Assembly: GCA_014529385.2 (NCBI GenBank)
Contig: CM043971.1
Location: 27,692,769 to 27,756,768, forward strand
Source of the DNA: Adiantum capillus-veneris
Lineage: Eukaryota > Streptophyta > Polypodiopsida > Polypodiales > Pteridaceae
Direction of reading: 5' to 3'
Length of the DNA stretch: 64,000 nt
Shown here: positions 9,658 through 20,496 of the stretch, piece after piece
Position numbering within the stretch: the first letter of the stretch is position 1
Layout of the letters: each line of letters begins with the position of its first letter
Made by a program: the position numbers and the translations under genes
The notes under the pieces: generated by a model
Databases searched by the model: none
The model's input: only the letters and a program-made list of their open reading frames with translations
What the model was told of the DNA's origin: nothing

Positions 9658-10550
9658 TATAATAGGACTTATTCTGCAACGTTTTGATAAATTTTTTTTT
9701 TTGGAGTAACGTTGTTCATTCCAGTTTTTTTCCCAAGTATAGGACTTCATTATAATCGTTCTCGTGAAGTTTCAAATTTTGACCCGGGACACTCCTCGGG
9801 AGCCAGTTTTGAGGGTGCTATGGTCAAAATTTGGAAACATTTTGTATGTAGCACTTGTAGTCCTTAACACCAGGAAAAAAATTGCTTCTTTGAGTTTTTA
9901 CAGATTCCTTCATTTTGATACTCATTTCAGCCCATAGATTAGAGAAAAAGTGAGAAAATGTTGTTTTAGGCTGTTTTTGTGAAAAGTGCTGACTTGCAGG
10001 TAAATTTTCGGGCAAACTGAGTAGGATATGGATTTTTTGCACCTCACAACTTTCCAAGAGCTCGATGAGACAAACGAATACATGTGAGACAGCCCCGGTC
10101 AAATTCTGAACCGTTTGGGAGTTACGACTCACTGAAAATGGCCAAAAATTATGGACTTTAATTTTTTTTGCTAACTCACGAGTGTGGTTTGCGTTTTCAT
10201 GTTTTTATGCGTTTGAATGTAGGTCGTCTCTTTCCGAACCTAATTTTGGGTTTCTTTAGCTAAAGACTGAAGGAAGATCGAAAATAGACACTTTTTGGCG
10301 TGAAGAAGACAGCCCGTGTGCAGAAAGAGAGGCTATTCGATTGTGATGGTGCGTTGTGATTGAGATTGAGAGTGAGAGTGAGAGTGCGATTGAGAACTGT
10401 GCATAGATTGAGAGTGAGATAGCTCGGGGGTGGTCGGCAAGTTGATACGAGCTACGCTCTTCTTGTACTCGAGAATTAATATCAAATACATCTCTGATTT
10501 CTTGTGTCTACTCTGTGTACTTGCAAATTTCTGTTATTCAGTTGTTGTAT
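9658..10550 (+). mobile_element. E0 3' LTR (right end uncertain)
   Basis: A polypurine tract AAGGGGAGAA (9,648-9,657) precedes TATAATAGGACTTATT, which matches the LTR start of E5 (TGTAATAGGACTAATT) with the G of the TG end mutated to A. Further in, near 10,360-10,430, are GAGTGAGAGTGAGAG repeats and CTCGGGGGTGGTCGG, matching the ordered features of the E5 LTR. No PBS follows, as expected for a 3' LTR. No clean CA end or target duplication was found, so the end near 10,550 is a guess. Confidence 0.5.
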
Positions 10551-10564
10551 TTTGGTGGGAGACA

Positions 10565-10735
10565 TGCCCGAGCTTGAGGTGCTTGTCGTGCTTGATGACT
10601 AATGTATTTTTTGTGTTTGTCATGTTTTATGACTAAGATGCTTGATGTGCTTGTCATTCTTTTTGACTAAGGTGCTTGAGGTGCTTTATGACTAAGGTGC
10701 TTGAGGGGCTTGTGGTGTTCCAAAGTCAATACAAT
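10565..10735. repeat. Short tandem repeat GACTAAGGTGCTTGAGGTGC
   Basis: About five diverged copies of a roughly 30-bp unit with TGCTTGAGGTGCTT and TTATGACTAAG. No coding meaning is apparent. Confidence 0.6.
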
Positions 10736-11582
10736 CCCTACAAAGAAGAGGGAGATCCCTAAATCTAGGGGCATGAGAGAGAAGACACACACACACACAC
10801 ACACACACACCAGGCCAGCCCAAGACTCAAGAGGTAATAAGGACACATGTCAAGCACCTACACATGTTGCCTTCATATAGAGCCTAAAGACTATTTGGTG
10901 ACTTCTAAAGGGGTCCAATGAGAATTAATTATATTTAAATAAGTGCTTAAAGCATTTTTCAAGCCCTCTCTCTCAAAGGGGAAAGGAGGACACTTGTACA
11001 AATGCTATCATGGTTGCTTGATATGCACTATGCATGTGATTTTCTAGGCTTTCAGGGGTCCAATCAAATTCAGGGATGAGCTACAAGGAGGGGTCGTCCA
11101 AAGCAAGCTTGGGTGTTCTTGGGGGTATACTCTCTCTCAACAGACACTTACATGCTCTCATTCTCACTTTGTGAAAGTCCAAGAACTCCATCTCCTTAAT
11201 CTCTAAGCTTGAGAAGTTGAGAGCCTACACCAACACTCTTGGCTATGGAATGCAAATCCAACCAAGAACCATGCTTCAATGCTATGCTAGTTATCTTCTT
11301 CAACTCCATTAGTACGCTACTATGCTATGCTAAGCTCTATGAGTAATGGTATGAGCGAACACTATTTCTTCCTCGTAAGGTAACTTCTTCTTGCTCTTCG
11401 CTACCCTCAATCGGTGCTAGCTCTCTCCACCTTTGAAGGTGTTTGAGGTCTTGAGTCCAAGACCATGGAGAAGTTAATTCTTTCATTTAGCTAAGTTATG
11501 GGCGTAATTGTGGTGCATGAAGCTCTCTATCTTCAATGCACCATCAAGGTCTCAAGTAACACAAAGCTTGTATTGTACCAAG
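10736..11582. other. Unassigned sequence with an (AC)n run
   Basis: No gene, LTR or clear repeat was recognised here apart from an (AC)n microsatellite at about 10,785-10,811. It may be the internal region of element B, the minus-strand element whose 5' LTR lies at 14,364-14,561, because element A inserted between them. I could not find a 3' LTR for B in this stretch. Confidence 0.4.
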
Positions 11583-11724
11583 TGTTGAGAGAGAAGGAGA
11601 GAGCACAGAAGTAGAACCCCAAAGTGTGTAGAATACACACATGAGATGATGTATATATAGAGGGGACCTGGGTGCCATATATAGAGAAGCCATATATCGA
11701 GTAGCTTCACATATAAGCTCAACA
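11583..11724 (-). repeat. Element A 3' LTR
   Basis: 142 bp, TG to CA. It carries CCCAAAGTGTGTAGAATACA and the minus-strand TATA-like CCTCTATATATA shared by all short LTRs of this family in the window. Very similar to 13,900-14,041; the few differences include ATATAGAGAAG against the CACATATAG region. Confidence 0.9.
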
Positions 11725-12429
11725 CCCCCGCTCAAATAAGGGTCCCTAACTGTGGATGAAAAAACCCTTGGGGGATCAAGGGAAAAACCCACAGCTCTAT
11801 ATACACCCACCGTTATATTATAAAAATCATTGAATATACAAATGTTTACGAGGAGCTACATCACTCCTTTTACAATGAATGTTTTATGAGGAGTTACATT
11901 ACTCCTATCCTATCAAATACAATAATGAATACAAAGGTTCAATAAAGAGGTATAAAAGCTATCGATTAGCTTGTAATCAAAAGTGTCTCCGTGAATCTGC
12001 TGTGTAGCTTGTCATCAATATCGCATCACCAAACATGTCTTCATGTTGTCATCAATATGGCATCACCAAACATATCTTCATAAATCTTTTATTGTCACCA
12101 AGTTTGTCTTCATAAAATCAATTCTTTGATCAATCCTACATAGATCATAGACTCCAAAAAGAACATGTCATGAAAATTATTAGCATCGTTAATGAAATAA
12201 TTACGTTCACAATGCCATAAGAGATGGTTCGCGACGCCACTCTGTTGACGACATATATACGCACGACAACATATGGTACATAAAGTATAAACGTAAAAGT
12301 ACAAAATGTGTGATTACGTGATACAAATGATATGTGTATATACTACATAAAACAACATTTATCAATGTAGTGATCAATGAATACCATCAAAGTATTAACA
12401 AAATATCATCATTATATCAATAAAAATGA

Positions 12430-12900
12430 ATAAATGACCATGGTATCAACGAAAAGCATCATGACATCATCGAGAATAACCATGGTATCAACGAAACAAC
12501 ATCATGGCATCACCGAGAATAACCATGGTATCAACGAAACATCATCATGGCATCACCGAGAATAACCATGATATCAACGAAACAACATCATGGTATCACC
12601 GAGAATAACCATGGTATCAACAAAACATCATCATGGTATCAACAAAAATCACCATGGAATCAACGAAACAACATCATGGCATCACCGAGAATAACCATGG
12701 TATCAACGAAGCATCATCATGACATCACCGAGAATAACCATGGTATCAATGAAATATCATCATGGCACCACCGAGAATAACCATGGTATCAATGACATAT
12801 CATCATGGTATCAACGAAAATCACCATGACCAAAGTATTAACAAAACATCATCATGGTACCATCAAAATCACTATGGTATCAATGAGAAATTATCAATAA
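12430..12900. repeat. Element A tandem array 1 (ATCATGGTATCAACGA units)
   Basis: Many diverged copies of units of about 30-60 bp alternating CATCATCATGGTATCAACGA and GAATAACCATGGTATCAACG. The open frame at 12,547-12,780 simply reads these repeats. A homologous array lies at 18,075-18,560 in element D. Confidence 0.85.
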
Positions 12901-13149
12901 AACGACGTAAACTATATCTCTAAAAGAATAATTATACGAGAATCAATGAACGAGTATATCATATAACAAAAGATCATGTACCAACAGTAACTCGATAGAA
13001 TTTGGACGATCATCAACGGCTCGACTGAATCGGAACGATGTGTAACTAGCTTCTGCAGCAAAGTTACGTCAGTAACAAATATATGATTGATGAAGAAAAA
13101 TATAATTGAGAAGTTTTCAATTATGAGAAAAATCAAAAGCAAAAAGTAA

Positions 13150-13860
13150 AATTTTGATTTTCAAACATATTCGCAGTCCGAGACGATAACCCAAAATCGG
13201 TGCAGAATTTAGAGAAACTTTCTTCTGCAAAGTTATAGACCACATCGATTCCAATCCCCATAGTGGGTAGTTTCTTCTGCAATGTTGTAGAACACATCGA
13301 TTCCGGTCTCTCACGCGGGTAGTTTCTGCAAAATCGTTTTCAATTAGCAAAAAAATCAAAAACAAAAAGCGGAAGTTGCTTTTCAGGTATGTACGCAGTC
13401 CGCGAATGATAACTCAAAATCGGTGCAGAATTTGAAAACACTTTCTTCTGCAAAGTTGTAGGCCACATCGATTCCGGTCACTTCAACGGGTATTTTCTGC
13501 AAAATCGTTTTTAATAAGAAGAAAAATCAAAAACAAAAAGCGAAAGTTGCTTTTCAGGTATGTACGCAGTCCGCGAACGATAACTCAAAATCGTTGCAGA
13601 ATTTGAAAACACTTCCTTCTGCAAAGTTGTAGACCACATCGATTCCGGTCCCTCTCACAAGTAGTTTCTGCAAAATCGTTTCCAATTAGCAGAAAAAGCA
13701 AAAACAAAACGCGGAAGCTGTTTTTCAGGTATGTACGCAGTCCGCGAACGATAACTCAAAATCGGTGCAGAATTTGAAAAAACTTCCTTCTGCAAAGTTG
13801 TAGACCACATCAATTCCAATCCCTATCGTGGGTAGTTTCTGCAAAATCGATTTTGATCAG
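13150..13860. repeat. Element A tandem array 2, period about 172 bp
   Basis: Four units, each with ACGCAGTCCGCGAACGATAA, TCAAAATCGGTGCAGAATTT, AAAGTTGTAGACCACATCGA and TTTCTGCAAAATCGTTTT. The CGCAGTCCG phrase recurs near 13,178, 13,391, 13,563 and 13,733 (steps of about 170-172 after the first). The same array, with five units, is in element D at 18,840-19,600. Confidence 0.85.
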
Positions 13861-13887
13861 GAGAAAAATCGAAAACAAAAACGTAGT

Positions 13888-13899
13888 GCTCTGATACCA
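13888..13899 (-). promoter_or_regulatory. Element A primer binding site
   Basis: The minus strand reads TGGTATCAGAGC immediately after the CA end of the 5' LTR, complementary to the 3' end of initiator Met-tRNA, the usual primer of many plant LTR retrotransposons. Confidence 0.85.
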
Positions 13900-14041
13900 T
13901 GTTGAGAGAGAAGGAGAGAGCACAGAAGTAGAACCCCAAAGTGTGTAGAATACACACATGAGATGATGTATATATAGAGGGGACCTGGGTGCCACATATA
14001 GAGAAGCCATATATTGAGTAGCTTCACATATAAGCTCAACA
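13900..14041 (-). repeat. Element A 5' LTR
   Basis: 142 bp, 5' LTR in minus orientation; its primer site is on the lower-coordinate side. The duplication CCAAG follows at 14,042-14,046. Confidence 0.9.
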
Positions 14042-14363
14042 CCAAGTCTCTCTTTATGGGAGAAGCTATAATACAAAAGCTTTTTGGAGGGGGACCAAGT
14101 CCAAATAAATCTGGTCCTCAACTATGATGAAGCTCTCTAATTCTCTCTCTTGCAAAGTATTGTTCATGCCAAGTTAATTAAGTATAATGGTTATGTTGCT
14201 ACCTCTAATCAAGTTCACCTCTATTTTCTCAAAGTATTCTCAAAAAAATGCTCACTACAGTTTTCTAAACTCGGATATTCTCAATGTTCATAGTCTATTT
14301 ACATATTTTGGGCAACAATGTGTATCTTCAAACCAGCACAATCGGTTGTATGCTCTGATACCA

Positions 14364-14561
14364 TGTTGAACTGGAGGGAGAGAGAGCAGCTCAACGAGCA
14401 AAGATAAGAGAGAAGCTGAGGGGAAAGGGAGATGAGACACGAGATGACACCACCATCTGCAGGCCCCAAAGTATGCATACTCTACGCAATGAGTGTACAT
14501 ATATAGTGGGGACCTCTACCTATATATAGTATGAGGGTGAGCTCTATACATAGCTCCAATA
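14364..14561 (-). mobile_element. Element B: lone short LTR with primer site
   Basis: A related but longer LTR (about 198 bp) starts TGTTGAACTGGAGG and ends CTCCAATA, the last bases mutated from the expected CAACA. GCTCTGATACCA precedes it at 14,352-14,363, which on the minus strand is the Met-tRNA primer site. It is therefore the 5' LTR of a minus-strand element extending left, into which element A inserted. The partner LTR was not found. Its middle carries CCCCAAAGTATGCATACTCT like the others in the family. Confidence 0.65.
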
Positions 14562-14725
14562 GTTACAAGGAGACCATAGCCCCAAGCACCTTCTTGTTTA
14601 AAGTACATAAAAAACATTTATTTTTCTTATTGTGTCTCCATTTTCTTTTGTTATTTTGACAATCGTATTATTTGTTACTGTTCATTTTCCTTGTATAATC
14701 TCATTTTCCATGCATGGTGAAATCA

Positions 14726-14880
14726 TGTTGAGCTATATAGAGTATCTCTATATATAGCACCCTGGTCCCCTCTATATAAATACATCTAGTGTGATTAGTA
14801 GACACACTTTGGGGCTTGCATATGATGGTGTATTGTCTCTCTTCTCTCATGTAGTTGCACTGTCTCCCTCCGATTCAACA
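14726..14880 (+). repeat. Element C 5' LTR
   Basis: 155 bp with a TATA-like CCCCTCTATATAAATAC at about 14,767-14,783 and the family phrase ACACACTTTGGGGCTTG. The likely U3/R/U5 order puts the TATA box about 100 bp before the LTR end. The primer site follows directly. Confidence 0.9.
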
Positions 14881-15970
14881 TGGTATCAGAGCATACAATC
14901 CAAGGCGTTAAGGCACAGTGGGTAGTGATGAAGCTTCATGATAAAACAATTAGAAGTTCATCGGCAGTCGATCTCACAAAGTATACACAGCCAAAGATAA
15001 GTCAAATTATCTATCAAGTAAAGTTTGTCTTTTGTTTCGTTTATGGTCGTGTTGTAGTTGATGCAGAAAGGTTACTTGTGGATACGATATTTCAAGGCGG
15101 TTGCTCTAGCGTAGACTTATAATATTTTACTTCTAGGCCACCACAGAGCAGCTTTATGTATAAGCGCAACCTGAATATCTATGTATAGCAGCCTGATGTA
15201 TGTATAAGCGGAGCCTGATGTAGTGCATATGGTGAGCTTTCTATGCTATTTACCTCCAGGAAGAGCATGATAGAGATCTCTGCATATAAGTGGCTACACA
15301 AGCGGCTGCTTCCGCTATATTTAGATAGCTGGATATTGATATAAACTCCTAAAATTAATGCAAGTAGTGCCAAATCAGGCAGCGTTGCCCTTCTCAGCTT
15401 CTTTAATCGACTGACCGGCTATTGTGGGCATGCTCAATTGCTTTTTTAATCGCGTTGCTCAAAATAGGGGCGCCATCTCATGTATCTCTACAATGCATCC
15501 TAAGTAAACTGTTGCATGTCCTAAGTAATCGGTTGTAGTTAGCAGAAGCTTTTGAGCATCTTCGGGACATGAATTCGAGACCTCTACTGTCCGTTGTCCG
15601 TTGTGCTAAAGGGATCGTAAGTGGGCGTGTATTTCTCCTATGCTAGAAAAGTCTCCTCTCCAGCTCTCATGCAAAAGAAGGTAGTTTTACCCACCTCCCA
15701 TGCTGACAAAGTTATACGTATTTCTTTGTTGTCTTATGTGCACCATCGAGATGTCCCAGCTTTTAAGCGCATGATTAGATGCCGCATATTTAGGTTCTAC
15801 TTTAATTGTGGGTATTAGGTAGCACAGGTTTATCAGTTTTTCTTCTAGGCCGCCTTGTTACAACCTGATCGTATAAGAACAGCTTGATGTATGTACAAGA
15901 CATGGTTAGTCTAGCAGAGCCAAGGTGGTTTGTGTTGCGTCATTTTGAGTCGCATCTTTTGCAATGATTC

Positions 15971-16135
15971 ATGATAGCTACGACCTTGACTAAGATCTAC
16001 CAGTCCCGGCTTAACAAGTGCCTCGAAAGGGCTACGACCACCGGCCCCAATATTCAACAACGGGTCAAGGGCATCTATATTGACGTACAAATGCTGAGGA
16101 TCACTATAGAGACAATTTTCTCATGCTATGTGTAG
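15971..16135 (+). other. Short open frame inside element C, possible captured fragment
   Basis: A 54-codon frame beginning MIATTLTKIYQSRLNKCLER, continuing TTTGPNIQQRVKGIYIDVQM and ending in TAG. Its amphipathic, non-repetitive composition looks more protein-like than its surroundings, and plant non-autonomous LTR elements do sometimes carry captured host exons. I do not recognise the family. It could be chance. Confidence 0.25.
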
Positions 16136-16497
16136 CAAGCTTTTGCCTAGCACAGGTTTCTTTTGTCTTCAATCACATAGCCTAGTATAGCGTGAAATGT
16201 TGTCCACAGGCTTCATGTACATCATTGACGTAGAAACGACAAGGTTCACCAAATGGAGCTTCATGATGTCACAGGTGAAGTTACATGATGCGTCTTTATT
16301 ATCTTCATTCATGGTTCAAGGTGATACTATTTGTTGTGTTTTTATTTTCTCCACTGATCATGGCTTTGGTTCTTGATACATGCTACTAATCTCGTCACGA
16401 TTTTCATAAAATATTTCACGTGACTTTACAAAGCGGTTATCTATTGACTCGTCATTGTCTTGAGGTTTTGTAGATTTTGCGCAAAACTAGCGTTTGT

Positions 16498-16770
16498 AAT
16501 GTCATGGTAGGTAAAGCCATGATAGTGATTACTATTTTACAATTTTTATTTGATTTGAAGAAAACGTCTCTGGTGCCATGGTACATAAAACCATGATGAT
16601 TGGTATTTCCAAGATTTTCTAAGCGTCTCTTATGCCATAGTGAATACCGTGATGCCATGGTACGTAAATCCATGATGATTACTATTTCAAAAAATTTCTA
16701 AGCGTCTTAATGCCATGGTGAATACCGTGATGCCATGGTACGTAAAGCCATGATGATGACAGTTAGTTGA
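16498..16770. repeat. Element C internal repeat TGCCATGGTACGTAAA
   Basis: About four copies of a 60-90-bp unit with AATACCGTGATGCCATGGTA and CATGATGATTACTATTT. Other non-coding stretches of element C (15,125-15,970 and 16,771-17,270) show nothing I can name. Confidence 0.65.
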
Positions 16771-18074
16771 GATCTTGGGGGCCCCAATGTATTTACATAC
16801 ATACTTTGTATATATTTGTGCACAAGTGATTACATTGATGTTACATTTGTTGCTATGTTATCTACACATGTGACTGCATCGGCATTATGTTTGTTTCTAT
16901 GTCGTCTCTAGAGCGGCGTCTCGACCGTCTCTAAGGATAATGTGATTTATTTATTTTTAACCTTCACGTCTCGATATGTTTCTTGAGTTGATGATTGTTT
17001 ACAGGATGAAAGTCACATCAAGAAATGTGTATAGAGGCTCAAAGATATTCAAGCTGCTCAAAGATATTGAAGGTTTTCAACGATATTGAAGAATTTGCAT
17101 ATATTGTTAAAGACCCTTGAAAGGGCACATTGTAAAACAGGAGTGATGTAGCTCCTTAGAACATTGTAAATGTATATTTAAAATATTATAATATAACGGT
17201 GGGTATATATAGAGTTGTGGGTTTTTCCCTTGAGCCCCCAAGGGTTTTTTCATCCACAGTTAGGGACCTTCATTTTGTTGAGCTTACAGAAATAGAACCC
17301 CAAAGTGTGTAGAATACACACATGAGATGTTGTATATATAGAGGAGACCTGGGTGCCATATATAGAGAAGCCATATATTGAGTAGCTTCACATATAATCT
17401 CAACACCCCCGCTCAAATAAGGGTCCCTAACTATGGATGAAAAAACCCTTGGGGGATCAAGGGAAAAACCCACAGCTCTATATACACCAACCGTTATATT
17501 ATAAAAATCATTGAATATACAAATGTTTATGAGGAGCTACATCACTCCTTTTACAATGAATTACATTACTCCTATCCTATCAAATACAATAATGGATACA
17601 AAGGTTCAATTAAGAGGTGTAAAGGCCATCGATTAGCTCGTAATCAGAAGTGTCTCCGTGAATCTGCTATGTAGCTTGTCATCAGTATCGCATCACCAAA
17701 CATATCTTCATGTTGTCATCAATATGGAATCACCAAACATATCCTCATAAATCTTTTATTGTCACCAAGTTTGTCTTCATGAAATCAATTCTTTGATGAA
17801 TCCTACATAGTTCATAGACTCAAAAAACATAGTCATGAAAATTATTAGCATCGTTTGTGAAATAATTACGTTCACAATGCCATAAGAGATGGTTTGCGAC
17901 GCCACTCTTTTGACGACATATATACGCACGGAAACATATGTGGACACAACGTATGAACATAAAAAGTACAAGATGCATGATACGTGATGCAAATGACATA
18001 TGTAAATACTACATAAAACGACATTTATCAACGTATTGATATCAATGAGTATCATCAAAGTATTAGCAAAATAT

Positions 18075-18560
18075 CACCATTGTATCAATGAAACAACATC
18101 ATGGTATCACTGAGAATAACCATGGTATCAACGAAACAACATCATGGTATCAACGAGAATAACCATGGTATCAATGAAACATCATCATGGTATCAACGAA
18201 AATCACCATGGAATCAACGAAATATCATCATGGCATCACTGAGAATAACTATGGTATCAACGAAAACATCATGGTATCACCGAGAATGACCATGGTATCA
18301 ACGAAACATCATCATAGTATCAACGAAAATCGCCATGGAATCAACGAAATATCATCATGAAATCACCGAGAATAACCATGGTATCAACGAAATATCATCA
18401 TGGCAACATCGATAATAACCATGGTATCAATGAAATATCATCATGGCAACACCGAGAATAACCATGGTATCAATGAAACATCAGCATGGTATCAACGAAA
18501 ATCACCATGACCAAAGTACTAATAAAACATCATCATGGTACCATCAAAATCACTATGGTA
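18075..18560. repeat. Element D tandem array 1
   Basis: ATCATGGTATCAACGA and GAATAACCATGGTATCAA units, homologous to the array at 12,430-12,900 in element A but with a different number and order of units. Confidence 0.85.
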
Positions 18561-18839
18561 TCAACGAGAAATTATCAATAAAACGACATAAACTATATCT
18601 CTAGAAGAATAATTATACGAGAATCAATGAACGAGTATATCATATAACAAAAGATCATGTACCAATAATAGCTCGATAGAATTTGGACGATCATCAACGG
18701 CTCGAATGAATCAGAACGATATGTAACTGGCTTCTGCAGCAAAGTTACATCAGTAACAAATATAGAATTGATGAAGAAAAAATATAATTGAAAAGTTTTC
18801 AATTATGAGAAAAATCAAAAGCAAAAAGTAAAATTTTAC

Positions 18840-19600
18840 TTTTCAAACATGTACGCAGTCCGAGACGATAATCCAAAATCGGTGCAGAATTTAGAGAAAC
18901 TTTCTTCTGCAAAGTTGCAGAAAATCAAAAAACAAAAAAAACGAAAGTTACTTTTCAGGCATGTACGCAGTCCGTCAACGATAACTCAAAATCAGTGCAG
19001 AATTTGGAAAACATTTCTTTTGCCAAGTTGTAGACCACATCAATTCCAATACCAATTGCGGCTAGTTTCTGCAAAATCGTTTTCAGTCAAGAACAAAAAA
19101 AATTTATTAAAAAAAAAACCAAGTTGCTTTTCAGGCATGTACGCAGTCTGCGAGCTATAACTCAAAATGGATGCAGAATTTGAAAAAACTTTCTTCTTCA
19201 AAGTTGTAGACCACATCGATTCCGGTGCCTTCAACGCGTAGTTTTTGCAAAATCGCTTTCAATTAGGAGAGAAATCAAAAACAAAAAAAAACTTGCTTTT
19301 CAGAGATGTACGCAGTCCGCGAACGATAACTCAAAATCGGTGCAGAATTTGAAAAAACTTCCTTTAGTAAAGTTGTAGACCACATGGATTCCGGTGCCTT
19401 TGGCGGGTAGTTTCTGCAAAATCGTTTTGAATTAGCAAAAAAAATCAAAAACAAAAAGCAAAAGTTGCTTTTCAGGTATATATGCAGTCCGCAAATGATA
19501 ACTCAAAATTGGTGCAGAATTTGAAAAAACTTTCTTCTGCAAAGTTGTAGACCACATCGATTCCGGTCGGTCATGCAAAATCGGATTTGATTAGGAGAAA
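18840..19600. repeat. Element D tandem array 2, period about 170 bp
   Basis: Five units; ACGCAGTCCG (or a close variant) recurs near 18,851, 18,963, 19,141, 19,309 and 19,481. Spacings are about 112, 178, 168 and 172, so the first unit is shortened. Homologous to 13,150-13,860. Confidence 0.85.
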
Positions 19601-19789
19601 AATCGAAAACAAAAACGTACTGCTCTGATACCATGTTGAGAGAGAAGGGGAGAGCATAGACATAGAACCTCAAAGTGTGTAGAATACACACATGAGATGT
19701 TGTATATATAGAGGGGGCCTGGGTGCCATATATAGAGAAGCCATATATTGAGTAGCTTCACATATAAGCTCAACACATTTGAGTGGGAG

Positions 19790-19944
19790 TGTTGAGTTAT
19801 ATATAGTATCTCTATATGTAGCACCCTGGTCCCCTCTATATAAACACATCTCGTGTGATCAGTAGACACACTTTGGGGCTTGTACATGTTGGTGTCGTCT
19901 CTCTCCCCTCTTGTCTACATGCATTGTCTCCCTCCGATTCAACA
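19790..19944 (+). repeat. Element C 3' LTR
   Basis: 155 bp, same length as the 5' LTR at 14,726-14,880, with a modest number of substitutions. Followed by the target duplication AATCA. Confidence 0.9.
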
Positions 19945-19949
19945 AATCA

Positions 19950-20424
19950 ATTTCAAGGTGAAAAGAGATGTGAGTCTTTGCGTCATGGATGCTATTGCAA
20001 CTTGTACCGCTTATACTATGCTAGTAGCTCCGAGCTCATTGCATCGCCATGATCATACATTGCAACCTGCTCGAAACTAAGTAGTACCCTCAAGTCATTC
20101 ACACAAAAAAGGAACGTCGAGAACATGCCGATATAGAGTTGGTATAAAACTTCTCCACAATATACGCACATAGCAAGCAAGGCATAACAACGGAGCAAGC
20201 ATATGGAAGCATTCCTATTGTTAGTTAGTAATGGTGACAATCAACCACTATATAAGAAAGCTAGCTCGAAGCTGAGAAAACCCTACAAAATATTCTTGGT
20301 GTAGAAACCTTGCAATTCCGCCACTTTTTCTTATGTGTAGGTTTGCCAAGCTTTTGGAAAAAAAACTTGATTTATTTTTGATACGCAAGTCGGGAATTGG
20401 TAGGGTGGCGCACGAAAGTATGCA
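19950..20424. other. Unique sequence upstream of the candidate gene
   Basis: No transposon features or coding region were recognised. It lies directly upstream of a TATA box and candidate gene and could hold its promoter. Confidence 0.4.
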
Positions 20425-20430
20425 TATAAA
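20425..20430 (+). promoter_or_regulatory. Candidate TATA box
   Basis: TATAAA in the context GCATATAAAGG, 72 bp before the ATG at 20,497. That distance allows a transcription start about 30 bp downstream and a 5' leader of roughly 40 bp. The ATG context is AATCATGGAT, with G at +4. Confidence 0.4.
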
Positions 20431-20496
20431 GGCCACTTTTTATGATATTTTATTCAGTCAGTAGACGAGGAAAAAAATTGAGGCGCATAACTAATC

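Larger units (their letters stand above)
6540..10550 (+). mobile_element. E0: decayed plus-strand gypsy (chromovirus-like)
   Basis: Remnants lie in the canonical Ty3/gypsy order: Gag zinc knuckle, protease, reverse transcriptase, RNase H, integrase, polypurine tract and part of the 3' LTR. The pol sequence is clearly related to E5 (50,931-57,041), sharing for example LGRVISKEGIHI, YESRKLRRH and NKVVDALSRRPMCNL. The 5' LTR and most of gag are missing, the integrase core is deleted and there are several frameshifts. The element is a fossil. Boundaries are approximate, and the right end of the LTR could not be fixed. Confidence 0.75.
11583..14041 (-). mobile_element. Element A: complete short-LTR non-autonomous retrotransposon
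   Basis: Two 142-bp LTRs (11,583-11,724 and 13,900-14,041) start TGTTGAGAGAG and end CAACA. They are flanked by a perfect 5-bp duplication, CCAAG, at 11,578-11,582 and 14,042-14,046. On the minus strand the LTR at 13,900 is followed by TGGTATCAGAGC, the initiator Met-tRNA primer site (plus strand 13,888-13,899). Before the other LTR is the purine-rich GAGCGGGGG (plus strand 11,725-11,733). The roughly 2.2-kb interior encodes no retrotransposon protein and consists largely of two tandem arrays. LTR size and lack of coding place it with TRIM/SMART or small LARD-type elements that depend on enzymes supplied by another element. Confidence 0.9.
17276..19775 (-). mobile_element. Element D: short-LTR element nested in element C
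   Basis: A minus-strand relative of element A. The LTRs are 17,276-17,405 (130 bp, missing the GAGAGAAGGAGAGAG stretch) and 19,634-19,775 (142 bp). They are flanked by a perfect duplication, CATTT, at 17,271-17,275 and 19,776-19,780. The primer site GCTCTGATACCA lies just left of 19,634. The interior has the same two tandem arrays as element A and no coding region. Insertion is in opposite orientation to element C, just before C's polypurine tract. Confidence 0.9.
14726..19944 (+). mobile_element. Element C: plus-strand short-LTR element split by element D
   Basis: The 155-bp LTRs at 14,726-14,880 and 19,790-19,944 both start TGTTGAG and end CAACA. They are flanked by a perfect duplication, AATCA, at 14,721-14,725 and 19,945-19,949. 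The Met-tRNA primer site TGGTATCAGAGC is at 14,881-14,892, and the purine tract GAGTGGGAG lies at 19,781-19,789. The interior (14,893-17,275) encodes no retrotransposon proteins. It is interrupted at 17,275 by element D. With D removed, the interior end aligns with that of elements A and D in opposite orientation (GTTAGGGACC, then ATTTGAG and purines). Confidence 0.9.

Noticed and set aside
12547-12780. Open frame with repeated MASPRITMISTKQHHGI text
   Set aside because: It is the translation of the tandem array of element A and the same text appears in element D; no sign of coding constraint.
14881-15122. Frame beginning MVSEHTIQGVKAQWVVMKLH after the element C LTR
   Set aside because: The start lies in the tRNA primer site and the product has no retrotransposon or other motif; probably non-coding leader.
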